64,000 bases of DNA, taken from positions 496,001-560,000 of the forward strand of contig NZ_CP064942.1 of NCBI RefSeq assembly GCF_015679265.1, in the 5' to 3' direction. The notes below the pieces were generated by a model, which ran no database searches, was not told the origin of the DNA, and saw nothing but the letters and a program-made list of their open reading frames with translations. The stretch is from Pontivivens ytuae. Lineage in GTDB: Bacteria; Pseudomonadota; Alphaproteobacteria; Rhodobacterales; Rhodobacteraceae. Positions 44,001 through 53,953 of this stretch are shown here, piece after piece. A program made the position numbers and the translations under genes. Numbering within the stretch: the first letter of the stretch is position 1; each line of letters starts with the position of its first letter.

Positions 44001-47000
44001 TCAGGAGTAGAAACTCCACAGACTTTGCGAGTCGTCCTCGCCGATCTGAAGGTTTTCGATGCGGTCGTTTGAGTCAAAGCCTCCAAGCGTGCCAGCAATT
44101 GCATCAACGAGCAGCAGGCTATCATCCGTACCGCTAAAGCGAACAATCGCATCTTTGTCGTCTCGCTCGAAAATTAAGTCTTCCAGGAGATACCCCTCGA
44201 TACGCAAGGTATCTGAGTCCGACGCTCCACCCTGATCATGAATTACATCCTGCCCGTCACCGCGGCGGAAAACATAAGTATCGCTGCCGCTTGCTCCAGT
44301 CAGGGTGTCATTACCAAATCCAGCCTCGATCCAATCCGCTCTGTTAAAATAACCGAGAACCAGATCATCATCATTCGTATTCTGGTCGAGAATCATTCGA
44401 TCTCGAAGACTCTCAGCATCGAGTATTGCTCCACCATCAAATTCGATGACTCCAACTCTGTCACTGGAGTCAAAGTCACCATTCCTCCTCGAAGTGGCAT
44501 CAACAAGCCTAATACTATCATCCGCACCACCGAAGCTAATAAGCACGTCATTCGCATCATTGGGATCAAAGATTATTCTTGCCTCCCCCAGCACATAACC
44601 TTCAATACGCAATATGTCCTCATCTAAGTGATAACCCTGATCATGGATAAGATCTTGCCCGTCGCCCCGGCGAAAGACGTACGTATCGTCTCCCCATCCG
44701 CCAATCAGCGTATCATTTCCGACACCGCCGATAATGGTATCGTGACCGGAGTCTGCGAAGACTTCATCATTGCCGGCTTTCGCGTCGATCATATCGCTGC
44801 TGTACTCAATACCGTATATAACATCGTCGTTGTCGCTGGTCTGATCGACGACCATTCGATCACGCATATCCATCGATGACAGCGATGTTCCGTCCTCAAA
44901 TTCGATACGTTCGATTTGACCGGCATCGTTGAAGAAGCCGATAAAGTCCGATGTCGCATCAACGAGGCGTAAGCGATCTGCCGTGCCGTCAAAGGAAATC
45001 AGAATATCATCCCGATCTAAGGGATCGAAGGTGATGCGGGTTTCGTCCGGGGTATAACCCTCGATACGCAAGGTATCGGTCTCAGCATCGCCTTGATCGT
45101 GGACCAGATCCTCACCGTCGCCTCGGCGGAACACATACGTGTCTGTGCCATCGCCGCCGATCAGCGTATCATCACCAACACCACCGATCAGAGTATCGGC
45201 GCCTGAGCCGGCTTCAATCGAGTCATCCCCACCACCACCGTCGAGCAGATCAGCGCCATTTGAACCGCTGATGTTGTCATCACTATCATTCGCTTGATCA
45301 GCGAGGAGGCGATCTCGCACGTCATCGACCTGCAGTACAACGCCCCCATCGAATTCGATGCGTTCTATCTGGTCCAGATCACTTGATGTGCCGACGGCAT
45401 TGACCAATCGCAGTGTATCATCCGTTCCTTCGAAGCTAATAAGAACGTCATCTCCATCGTTGGGATCATAAGTGAACACAGCCTCATCGGCGGTGTATCC
45501 TTCGATCCTCAAGACATCCTCACCATCAGAAACCGCTTCTTCATCGACAATGGTGTCATGCCCGTCGCCACGTTGGAAAACATAGAGGTCCGCACCCTCT
45601 CCCCCGATCATTGTATCGTCACCAACACCACCGCGGAGGGTATCATTCCCAGTGTTTCCAGAGAGCTGATCATTCCCATCTCCACCGTCGAGAAGGTCAT
45701 CCCGGTTGGCAAATCCGAAAATGAGATCGTCCCCGTTGGTAGCCTGGTCAATCAGCAGGCGCTCTCTGACATCGTCGCCATCCAGCAGCACTCCATCTGC
45801 GAACTCGATCTGATCTACCTGTCGCCAGTTGGAGTACCCGCCGTTGCCCGTGATGGCATAGACGAGGCGGATCTCATCATCAGCCTGCGCGAAAGATATA
45901 AGCACATCGTTCAGGTTGCCCGCATCAAAGTGGAACATCGCGTCCACAGATGCATAGTCTTCGATACGAAGGACATCGTTGTCTTCAGCGCCGCCATGGT
46001 CATCAATCACATCTCGCCCATCGCCAGCGCGGAATATGTAGGTGTCGTCGCCGTCTTCGCCTGTGAGAGTATCATCACCTAGATCCCCGATGAGGGTGTC
46101 GGCTCCGTCACCTGCCAGAATCAGATCGTTGCCGCCTCTAGCTTCAATCAAATCCCCGCTATCCGTGCCGACGATACTGTCATCTGAGGCGCTGATCTGG
46201 TCGGATAGCAGACGATCACGAATACTCTGAGCATCGAGACCGACGCCGTCTGCGAATTCGACACGCTCAACCCGATCATAGCTGCTGGACTGGCCCGCCG
46301 CATCGACCAATCGAATGACATCGGTCGTGCCCTCGAAAGTGATCAGAACATCTGTTGTGAGTTCCGGATCCTGACTAAATCGCGCCTCCTCCGATGTGTA
46401 ACCCTCGATCAGAACGAGGTCACTGTCTAAAAGCCCCCCTCCGTCGCGTACAATGTCTTGGCCATCGCCGCGACTGAAGATGTAGAGATCGTCGCCCCGT
46501 CCGCCGACCAATGTGTCGTCACCCAGACCGCCAACAAGTATGTCATCTCCGCTGTCAGCGGAGAGTAAGTCGTTGCCACTTCCTCCATTTAGAGCATCCG
46601 CCCGGTTCGCAAAACCGGAAATGATATCGTCACCTGCCGTTGTCTGATCACTCAGGATCCGATCTTGTATGCCTTCACCATCGAGTACGATACCATCGGC
46701 GAATTCAATATTATCAATCTGGTTTCGACCGGAGTAACCCCCATTGACCAGAATTGCATCGACCAGCCTGATCTGATCTCCATTGCCACCAAACGATACG
46801 AGCACATCATTTATATCGTCCGAATCGAGTGTGAATGTGGCATCCGACGCCTCGTAACCCTCAAAGCGCAAAACATCGACATCATTTAGGCTGCCATCAT
46901 CTTCGATAACGTCCACGCCATCGCCGACAGCAAAAAGATACGTATCGCTGCCACTTTTGCCAACGAGGATGTCGTTGCCGGCACCGCCGATCAGAGTGTC

Positions 47001-50000
47001 GTTTCCTGTGTCTGCATTGATACTGTCATTACCTGCGCCGGCATCAATGAAATCATCGCGCTGTCTGAAGCCATCGACGATGTCATCATTGCTGGTAATC
47101 TGATCGGCAATGATCTTCTCAAGGATTGCGTCCGCATCCAAAACCACCCCGCCATCAAATTCGATGGCTTCGATACGGTCGGCGCGGCTATAAACACCAG
47201 AGCTGCTCAAGATACTGTTTACGAGTATCAGACGATCAGCCGAGCCCTCGAATGTGATTAGAAGGTTATCTCTCTCATAAATTTCCGTCGGATCCGGATC
47301 GATAGTGAACTTGGCATCCGCCAAGCTGTAGCCTTCGATTCGAACGACATCCACTCCATTCTCACTACCTTGATCGTGAATTACGTCCTGATCATCACCA
47401 GATCGGTAAATGTAAATATCACCATCCACGCCACCGACCAGAGTGTCATCGCCAACGCTACCAATGAGCGTATCCTCACCCTCATAAGAACGAATTTCAT
47501 CATTGCCACTAGAGCCGTCAATATCGTCGTTGTGTGCAAAACCCTCAAGCGTTGCAATTACATCATTTCCCGTCGTTATTTGCTGCATAACAGCCATTGA
47601 GTATAAATTGTCAATTGAAATTATTGCCTCATTACCGACCTCGAAAGCCTCCACATGCTCAGATCGAACTATCCGTCCATTGGTAGATTGAAAACTATCC
47701 TCGACAATAATACTATCGTCGCTGTTTTCGAATTCGATCCTCAAGCCCCGGCCATCGAGGCCATCGAAGTTGACCCTCAATTCTGAGAGTGAATAATCAT
47801 AAATTACAACAGTATCGAGATCTGCAGAATTAGTGTCTCTGATAGTGTCGCTCCCATCTCCCCGCCGAAAGACGTAGATATCCGCTCCGCGGCCACCTTC
47901 CAGAAGGTCATCTCCCTCACCGCCGTATAAGATATCCTTATTTATCGTCGATATGATGTGATCATCTCCGGCTCCACCATAGATGAAAGCGCCATATTCA
48001 CGATAAGCAGGAAGAAATCCGTGTTCAGCAACAATTACATCATCATTCTCACTGCCAAAATCGAAATCCGAGCCCTTGAATCTCGAAATAATAGAGAGCA
48101 ACTCGGAGTCCTCGGTGGTGTACGGCTCTATTGCTCGTGCGATGGTATCGTGGAAGTCCTCGCCATAAACCGCAAACTCGTGAGCCAGCAAATCCACTAA
48201 ACGAACTGCATTACCTAGGCTAATGTTACCCTTTTGGACGTTGCCGTCGAGATATGAGAGGGCTAGCCCGAGATCTCCACTCAGTTGTTGACTTGTTGGA
48301 CTTAGATCGTCAGCCAGTAGATGTAGTCCGAAAGCTGGATGTGAAAGTATGTTCGCTGCAAGCGTTTCAAAATCACCACCCAAGCTCAATGAGTGTGAGG
48401 TTGGTGACTGAGCGATAAATCGTATAGCTAATGTTTCAACAACGTCCGCAAATTGCCTTTCGATCTGCGCTCCCGCACGCTCATCGGGATCTTGATATAC
48501 TATTGGCAAAAAGCGGTGCTGCTGCTCGAATTCCGTTCCAAACAAAGCCTCGAGAAAGGCAAGCTTTCGACCATCTACATATTGGCCGCGACTACTCGTG
48601 CTGATGTCTTGAACATCAGCCCAATTATATAAAAAGCCTTCAAAATCCAATAAAAATTTAGCAATATCGCCCGTTGAGATCTCGCTCAGAAGAGTTTCTG
48701 CCTCCTGAAGCAGATTTTCGTCCTGGGACAACGCTACCCAAGTCGATTCCAGATTACCAGATGCCCATAAAACTGGAATTAATAACGCACGCTCATTTAT
48801 TACGAAGCTTTCATCCAGCTTTTTGTATGATGAAGCCGTATATCTTTCGAAAAAGATATCCTCCACATGTGCTGTCGTACCGTCTGCAAAGCTAGCGCTG
48901 CCTCTGTAATTGACACGATGTCCTTCGTTTAACTCTTCGACAAGTTCATAGTTGAGCGAGATTTCTATTATATCGATCTCGGCAAGCTCATAAAGCTCTG
49001 AAGCTTCACTCACACCGTCAGTATTGCGGTCTATCCACACCTGAAGCTCGGAGAATTCTGCATCGCTTGAATTGATAATGCCGTTACCATCAGTATCTAG
49101 CTCAGCTAGTCTGGAGAAACCGTGGGCGTGACCGTCGGTATCACCGAATAGCTCATATATATCATCAATGAAATTATTGGCGTTTCGATCCAAAACAAGC
49201 AAACCATCATCTGGCCCAACCCAACCTGTTTGCTCGGCGAAGCCATCTCCATCAAGATCGAAATAAGACTGCGACCCTATAAGGGGCGTCAACTCTATAC
49301 CATCGCCGTCGAGGTCTATTACAAGAGGATCGACCAATGGAGGGCGAAAACCACCAGCCTCACGCTCCGGCTCTTCCTCCTCGGCTGGGTCTCCGTTGTC
49401 GTCTGGCGGCGGATCTCCAGGCTCAGTCCAGCCAGGAACCGAAATGTCCTCCCACGATCGCCCACCGCCGTTCCAAGCGTTGCCCCCTTGTCCCCACGCA
49501 CCACCGCTGCCCTCGCCGAATGTACCTCCTCTACCTCCAAATGCCGCTCCACCCCCGCCAAAGTCAAAGCCGCCTTGCGGAAAGAAATCGCCGGCGCCGC
49601 TCCATGCGCCGCCGCCCTGAGGATAAAAGTCACCAGCACCACTCCAGGCTCCGCCCCCATGGCCAAACGCATTGCCTCCCTGCGGAAAGAAACCTCCACC
49701 TCCGCTCCACGCTCCGCCAGCAGCCCCACCATCGTCTGGTTCTCCGTCAGGAGGGGGATTGTTGACGCTCTCCAGATATTGTTCGATGGCCTCTCTCGTA
49801 TCAGCGTCTAAGTTGTCCAAAACCTCCGGCGGTATAGCTTCGAAGGCTTCAGGAGGCAGTAATTCGATTATCTCTCGGGGAGAAAGCTGATTGTCGTCGA
49901 TGGTGAGCTCCCGAATTGAGGCCATTAGTCCATCAATTGCCTCATCGTCAAATTGAAAGGTAACTCCACCAACTGCGCCGTTTATTGCGATTGTTACACT

Positions 50001-50381
50001 TGACAAATTCGGAGTTTCTCCGCCATTCATTGCGTCTCGCAGCTCGTGCAGGGGCACATTGAACATGATTTCAACTCTGCCCGAATCATATCCAAAGCCA
50101 AAGGTGCCAGAAGACCCCCAATTGGAGGCATCTAGGATATCTAAATCGCCAACGCCGAATCTATAGCTACCCCCAGCGGCCTCGATGTTGGCTATCTCTT
50201 TTATAACTTCGCTAATTGTCTTAGAGCCCAAAACCCGACCAAAGCCTGGAATCTGTTGCGGGTCCAGCGCGAAGCCAAAAGTGCTGCCATCGGAACCGAA
50301 AAATGCGAAACCGATGTCAAGTGAAGCTCCTACGGTAACAGTACCGCCATCAGGCATATCGACGCGATTCGTGACTGTCAT
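44001..50381 (-). CDS. Giant RTX exoprotein with FrpC-like self-processing module and nine hemolysin-type repeat units
   Basis: 2126 aa. Residues 1-170 form a beta-rich head. Residues ~219-310 are Gly-rich with repeated AWSGxGxFxPQGG units. Then comes DPLVIDLDGDGIELT with Asp351-Pro352 at the position of the FrpC Asp-Pro cleavage site, and a DxDGDG-rich calcium module to ~530. From ~770 there are nine ~150-aa units of RTX nonapeptides plus YVFRRGDGxDxIxD, DTLRIEGY and ISFxGxxDxLRLVDA (hemolysin-type calcium-binding-related domain). No signal peptide, so type I secretion is likely. Codon use is more AT-rich than in core genes. It lies between inverted IS3 copies. Confidence 0.88.
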   Translation of the reverse strand: MTVTNRVDMPDGGTVTVGASLDIGFAFFGSDGSTFGFALDPQQIPGFGRVLGSKTISEVIKEIANIEAAGGSYRFGVGDLDILDASNWGSSGTFGFGYDSGRVEIMFNVPLHELRDAMNGGETPNLSSVTIAINGAVGGVTFQFDDEAIDGLMASIRELTIDDNQLSPREIIELLPPEAFEAIPPEVLDNLDADTREAIEQYLESVNNPPPDGEPDDGGAAGGAWSGGGGFFPQGGNAFGHGGGAWSGAGDFYPQGGGAWSGAGDFFPQGGFDFGGGGAAFGGRGGTFGEGSGGAWGQGGNAWNGGGRSWEDISVPGWTEPGDPPPDDNGDPAEEEEPEREAGGFRPPLVDPLVIDLDGDGIELTPLIGSQSYFDLDGDGFAEQTGWVGPDDGLLVLDRNANNFIDDIYELFGDTDGHAHGFSRLAELDTDGNGIINSSDAEFSELQVWIDRNTDGVSEASELYELAEIDIIEISLNYELVEELNEGHRVNYRGSASFADGTTAHVEDIFFERYTASSYKKLDESFVINERALLIPVLWASGNLESTWVALSQDENLLQEAETLLSEISTGDIAKFLLDFEGFLYNWADVQDISTSSRGQYVDGRKLAFLEALFGTEFEQQHRFLPIVYQDPDERAGAQIERQFADVVETLAIRFIAQSPTSHSLSLGGDFETLAANILSHPAFGLHLLADDLSPTSQQLSGDLGLALSYLDGNVQKGNISLGNAVRLVDLLAHEFAVYGEDFHDTIARAIEPYTTEDSELLSIISRFKGSDFDFGSENDDVIVAEHGFLPAYREYGAFIYGGAGDDHIISTINKDILYGGEGDDLLEGGRGADIYVFRRGDGSDTIRDTNSADLDTVVIYDYSLSELRVNFDGLDGRGLRIEFENSDDSIIVEDSFQSTNGRIVRSEHVEAFEVGNEAIISIDNLYSMAVMQQITTGNDVIATLEGFAHNDDIDGSSGNDEIRSYEGEDTLIGSVGDDTLVGGVDGDIYIYRSGDDQDVIHDQGSENGVDVVRIEGYSLADAKFTIDPDPTEIYERDNLLITFEGSADRLILVNSILSSSGVYSRADRIEAIEFDGGVVLDADAILEKIIADQITSNDDIVDGFRQRDDFIDAGAGNDSINADTGNDTLIGGAGNDILVGKSGSDTYLFAVGDGVDVIEDDGSLNDVDVLRFEGYEASDATFTLDSDDINDVLVSFGGNGDQIRLVDAILVNGGYSGRNQIDNIEFADGIVLDGEGIQDRILSDQTTAGDDIISGFANRADALNGGSGNDLLSADSGDDILVGGLGDDTLVGGRGDDLYIFSRGDGQDIVRDGGGLLDSDLVLIEGYTSEEARFSQDPELTTDVLITFEGTTDVIRLVDAAGQSSSYDRVERVEFADGVGLDAQSIRDRLLSDQISASDDSIVGTDSGDLIEARGGNDLILAGDGADTLIGDLGDDTLTGEDGDDTYIFRAGDGRDVIDDHGGAEDNDVLRIEDYASVDAMFHFDAGNLNDVLISFAQADDEIRLVYAITGNGGYSNWRQVDQIEFADGVLLDGDDVRERLLIDQATNGDDLIFGFANRDDLLDGGDGNDQLSGNTGNDTLRGGVGDDTMIGGEGADLYVFQRGDGHDTIVDEEAVSDGEDVLRIEGYTADEAVFTYDPNDGDDVLISFEGTDDTLRLVNAVGTSSDLDQIERIEFDGGVVLQVDDVRDRLLADQANDSDDNISGSNGADLLDGGGGDDSIEAGSGADTLIGGVGDDTLIGGDGTDTYVFRRGDGEDLVHDQGDAETDTLRIEGYTPDETRITFDPLDRDDILISFDGTADRLRLVDATSDFIGFFNDAGQIERIEFEDGTSLSSMDMRDRMVVDQTSDNDDVIYGIEYSSDMIDAKAGNDEVFADSGHDTIIGGVGNDTLIGGWGDDTYVFRRGDGQDLIHDQGYHLDEDILRIEGYVLGEARIIFDPNDANDVLISFGGADDSIRLVDATSRRNGDFDSSDRVGVIEFDGGAILDAESLRDRMILDQNTNDDDLVLGYFNRADWIEAGFGNDTLTGASGSDTYVFRRGDGQDVIHDQGGASDSDTLRIEGYLLEDLIFERDDKDAIVRFSGTDDSLLLVDAIAGTLGGFDSNDRIENLQIGEDDSQSLWSFYS

Positions 50382-50417
50382 TTCAAGCTCCAGAGATACA
50401 ACTTTGAGATTGATTGA

Positions 50418-50906
50418 TTAGCGCAGTTCTACACCCTCTGACCTTCCATTCAGGGTGTTTCGATCGAATTCGTTATTCTTCTCGATCCAATAATCTATTA
50501 TCTCTGCTGCATCTGAACATCCGTATCTTTGAATCTCTTCTGCAGCAAAAATGCCCATTTGAAGATGGTGATTTTCATGCACTTCAAGAGCTCGAAGCAC
50601 CGCTTCGACCGTAGCTCTGTCTCCATCGCTCAAGCCACTGCTCGAGAAAAGTTGAGGCAGTATTATGTGAGCCTGTACTCTGACGGAGCAATCCGAGTTG
50701 TCAGTGAACCAGTGAACAGTCCAATATGTCTTACCCCAAGCGCCATCCGGGCCTTTCGAGTTTAACTGCTCTCGAATTTCCGAAACTGTTGAGCCACTGA
50801 TCAGATAGTACGAGTATTCTATATCTTTTTCGATATCATCCAATGACTGCCCGTAGAGCGGAGCAGCATGGAGCAATATTGTTAGTGCTACTGGTGCTTT
50901 AAACAT
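50418..50906 (-). CDS. DUF922 family predicted secreted Zn-dependent protease
   Basis: 162 aa with a signal peptide (MFKAPVALTILLHAAPLYGQ). The mature part matches DUF922: YYLISGSTVSEIREQLNSKGP, WTVHWF, a Cys in NSDCSVRVQAHIILPQL, and HENHHLQMG, an HExxH-like site (HENHH) that is the predicted zinc ligand. The start lies 1 base after the stop of the upstream membrane protein gene. The giant RTX gene begins 36 bases downstream, so the three form one operon. It may process or accompany the exoprotein; this is inference. Confidence 0.8.
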   Translation of the reverse strand: MFKAPVALTILLHAAPLYGQSLDDIEKDIEYSYYLISGSTVSEIREQLNSKGPDGAWGKTYWTVHWFTDNSDCSVRVQAHIILPQLFSSSGLSDGDRATVEAVLRALEVHENHHLQMGIFAAEEIQRYGCSDAAEIIDYWIEKNNEFDRNTLNGRSEGVELR

Positions 50907-50907
50907 T

Positions 50908-51135
50908 CTATTTTTTTCTTCTCTTGTGCAACTCAATCGCCGACGCTAACGCATCGCGATAGACTGGCACTGCCAACAATGTAATTAGAACATGAATAGC
51001 TGCGTCTGCTTGGATAAAGCGGGTCGCTAGACAATATGAACCAAGCAGCATAATCACGAACACTAATACTATCGGGAAAAATAAGGAAAAAACACTTCGG
51101 AGCGTGAGATCTGGCCAAAAGAATGTTCGCCTCAT
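50908..51135 (-). CDS. Small two-helix membrane protein, first gene of the RTX operon
   Basis: 75 aa, beginning MRRTFFWPDLTLR. Two hydrophobic helices (VFSLFFPIVLVFVIMLLGSY and AAIHVLITLLAVPVY) are followed by a basic tail. GGAGG 7 bases before the ATG at 51135 supports this start over the longer frame to 51213. No family recognised. Tight coupling to the DUF922 gene suggests a shared job at the inner membrane. Confidence 0.65.
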   Translation of the reverse strand: MRRTFFWPDLTLRSVFSLFFPIVLVFVIMLLGSYCLATRFIQADAAIHVLITLLAVPVYRDALASAIELHKRRKK

Positions 51136-51644
51136 TTTGAGCCTCCAATGGCAGGCGCAGAAGTACACCCGAAAAAGAACCACTTGAGTGGCATACCTTT
51201 TCAAGATCAGCATTCACAATCCCGGAGTATCGAGGTTAGCAGTCCGCTAAACCGCCGGAGATGCAGATGTCAGTTGGACACGATTGATGAGCATAGGCTA
51301 CTTGCACGGGCGCGTGTTATAATTGATCACGCACAACCTGAGGTTGACAATATAAATTTACGAATAATTTGATGTGTCACACTTTGGTGTACATCCGAGG
51401 CAACGGGGGAAGATCCACCATAATATGACGTGATCGATGTGCACGCCTGGGAAATCCGGTATCTGATGGAATAGGTATTTCCAGTCAAATCGTGGAGAAG
51501 CCTCCCGAGCACAGTTCACTTATGTGGCGATGCCGTAGATGCCTTAATCACGAATTATCCTTAGGAGCGAGAGGTCAAGAAACCCACGTGCGAATATTCT
51601 ATTCGCAACTCGCTACCAAAAAGCTATACTGGAATTCAATGAAA
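51136..51644. other. Intergenic region upstream of the RTX operon
   Basis: 509 bp without a recognisable gene. It should hold the promoter for the minus-strand RTX operon. It is AT-richer than the core genome; no clear -35/-10 pair stands out to me. Confidence 0.4.
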
Positions 51645-51996
51645 TCAATTGACATTATTTATATTGAGTTTCCTCAGAATCCCATGCCGCACTTTTGACG
51701 GCGAATGGATGCCAAAATCCTTCATCAGCCCGATCTTCCATCGCCGGACGGGATAGCGCTCCAGTTTAGCCAGGTCGTCATCCCGCATCATCACGACGTT
51801 GGCTGAGAACAGCCCGCCCAGTTGGCCCAGCGTGTCGGCGAGGTACGATCCAGCCATCAGGCGTGCGAAGCGAACACCATTGCCCAGCCCATCCCGCATC
51901 GAGATCTGCAGGATCGATGAGCGCATCGCGCCCGTATCCTCGTCCTTCGTGAGCAGAAAAAGCCGCTCCCGCTTGCTCAGGATACACCCCTCCAGA
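51645..51996 (-). pseudogene. Unidentified gene fragment cut by IS3 copy 2
   Basis: 117 codons in frame from the IS edge: GCILSKRERLFLLTKDEDTG, ISMRDGLGNGVRFARLMAGSYLADTLGQL, LAKLERYPVRRWKIGLMKDFGIHS. The GC content and codon use are like real coding sequence, but I do not recognise the family. The N-terminus was removed by the IS. The last residues after HSPSKVRHG look degenerate and AT-rich. Confidence 0.5.
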
Positions 51997-53196
51997 TGTC
52001 TAGCCCCCTGTGTCTGGGCCACTGATCAGGGGTTTCTCTAATATTGTTTCAGGAACGGGTGGGCGCATGTTGAGTGCCTGATGCGGGCAGGTGTGATTGT
52101 ACTGCCTGAGCCAGTGATTGATGACGATCTGAGCTTGCTTGGTCGTCGTGAACCACTCCGCATTGAGAACCTCTCGCCGTAATGTCCCATTGAAGCGCTC
52201 GTTGTATCCGTTCTCCCAGGGTGATCCTGGGTAGATGCGGATGGGCTTGATCCCAACACGCCGAAGCCAGCCCTGCATCGCCTCTGCTGCGAACTCGGGT
52301 CCGTTATCGGACCGGATATACTCCGGGGAACCGTGGCGCAGCAGGAGCGGATAGAGTGCTTCGAGAACTTCGTCGGCACCCATCTTGGTGCGGACCACAA
52401 CAGCCAAGGCCTGCCGCGTGAACTCGTCGAGAACCGTCAGCATCTTGTAACTGCGCCCATTGCTGAGCTTGTCATGCACGAAGTCTATTGCCCAAACATG
52501 GTTCGGGTGCGTGGGCCGAAGCCGGATGATCGAGCTGCCCTTGTGGTAGAGCCGCTTGCGCTTTTTGTGCCGCTGCGGAAGCTGCAATCCTTCCTCACGC
52601 CAGAGCCGCTCGACCTTCTTGTGATTGACCCGCCAGCCTTCCATGTGAAGCAGCTCCGTGATCTTGCGGTAGCCATATCGCCCGTACTGCTTCGCCAACC
52701 GGATCAGAGCCAACCGTAGCGCATCATCGTCTCTCTGTGTTGGCTGATATTGCAGGGAGCTCCGCGCCAGGCCAATCACCCGGCAGGTCCGCCGCTCAGA
52801 CGTGGCAAGCTTCTGGCGTGTGTGAAGGACGGCCTGACGAAGCTCCTCTGTGGTCAGGCCCTGGGCTTTAGGTGGTTCAGGCTTTCCTTGAGTATGAGCT
52901 TGTCCAGTTCGAGCTCGGCGACGATCTTCTTCAGTCGGGCGTTCTCTTTCTCCAAACTCTTCATCTCCGACAGCTGCGACCGGCCCATCCCGCCAAACCG
53001 TTTCCGCCAGTTGTAGTATGTCGCGTCGCTGATCCCGACGCCGCGGCATGCAGTGGCCACGTCATCGCCCGCCGTCAGCTTCAGCTCGATCTCACGCAGC
53101 AGCTTCAAGATGTCTTCGTCTGAATGTCGCTTCCTCGCCATGCCCAATCCCCCTCTCGCGGCCAATGTAATGGCCCAGTTCTAGGGGGGAAGGACA
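51997..53196 (-). mobile_element. IS3-family insertion sequence, copy 2 (1200 bp, inverted)
   Basis: Same element as 42448-43648 in the opposite orientation, with the same terminal repeats. It has one G fewer in the run before orfA, and CTGC for CGAC-type changes in orfB turn NHTRPHQ into NHTCPHQ. No target duplication is seen and none of its flanks pairs with those of copy 1, which points to deletions or rearrangement after insertion. Confidence 0.9.
52000..53141 (-). CDS. IS3-family transposase (OrfA plus OrfB, programmed -1 frameshift), copy 2
   Basis: OrfA is at 53141-52854 and OrfB in the -1 frame ends at 52000. The helix-turn-helix and the DDE residues are as in copy 1. One substitution (Arg to Cys in NHTxPHQ near the OrfB C-terminus) lies at a position usually conserved in IS3 transposases (HxRPHQAL), so this copy may be less active. 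Confidence 0.87.
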
Positions 53197-53326
53197 AGGC
53201 CGCCAGCCGAAATCTGCGTGGAAGTGCAGCCTCTCTTCGTAATGAAGCCAACCATCGCGCCTTGATGTGATGCGCGCGGCGCTGATCAGGACCTGACCTG
53301 GATCCAGAATGGACGGCCTGTACACT
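53197..53326. other. Short remnant between IS3 copy 2 and the next gene
   Basis: 130 bp with protein-like sequence on the minus strand (LISAARITSRRDGWLHYEERLHFHADF) running into the IS. It may be the tail of a broken gene. No family recognised. Confidence 0.3.
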
Positions 53327-53797
53327 TTAATAGACACCCGGAAGGCTGGTGTGGTCCTCATCCATATTCGACTGCGCATCCAGAAAGTCGATCAGTGAGA
53401 AGTAGAGGCTTCCGGGCAAGCTTCCCAAAGTCTGCGCCAGGGATCTCTGGCCGAGAAAATCGCGGTCGATCAGGAAGCTGTGGAATGCCTCGAACGTGCG
53501 TTTGGAGAACTTCCGGAAGAACTTCGTTGCCAACGCCGGATAAGCCCCTGTGAACTTTTCCGCTTCGACTGCGATCTCATCGAGGTCGATGCCGTTCGGA
53601 TAGGCGGCTTCGATATCCTTGAAATAACTGAACCACGTCGCTCGGACAGGGGGGATCTGCTCATATCTGTTGCGGCTGCTTGGGTGCGCGGTTTTTAGCT
53701 CCGTCAATAGGTCGTCCAAAACCATTCCATCGCTTCGACGCTGATAAACAACCATGATGAGCAGAACGAGATTTGCCTTCGTGAACTTCAAACTCAT
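53327..53797 (-). CDS. Hypothetical protein (156 aa) in the mobile element
   Basis: A soluble, helix-rich 156-aa protein beginning MSLKFTKANLVLLIMVVYQRR and containing FFRKFSKRTFEAFHSFLIDRDF. No domain recognised. It is transcribed away from the coupling-protein operon. The N-terminal pattern (winged-helix-like LVLLIMVVYQRRSDGMVLDDLLTEL) could be a DNA-binding fold, but this is weak. Confidence 0.6.
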   Translation of the reverse strand: MSLKFTKANLVLLIMVVYQRRSDGMVLDDLLTELKTAHPSSRNRYEQIPPVRATWFSYFKDIEAAYPNGIDLDEIAVEAEKFTGAYPALATKFFRKFSKRTFEAFHSFLIDRDFLGQRSLAQTLGSLPGSLYFSLIDFLDAQSNMDEDHTSLPGVY

Positions 53798-53953
53798 CGT
53801 AACCCCCTCGCATAAACTCAGACAGTTCTTGGATGAGTTGGACTGTACTTCGCTTCCTTTGCGAGTATTATAATGAATTTCAGCGACTTAATCTCCTCTC
53901 AAGGGATCGGGCCTCTGCGGTCACTGATCCACAACGAAGAGAAGGAGATGCGC

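Noticed and set aside
53092..53379. 95-codon minus-strand frame running from the flank into IS3 orfA
   Set aside because: It is a junction artefact; the orfA start at 53141 lies inside it and the upstream half is only a remnant.
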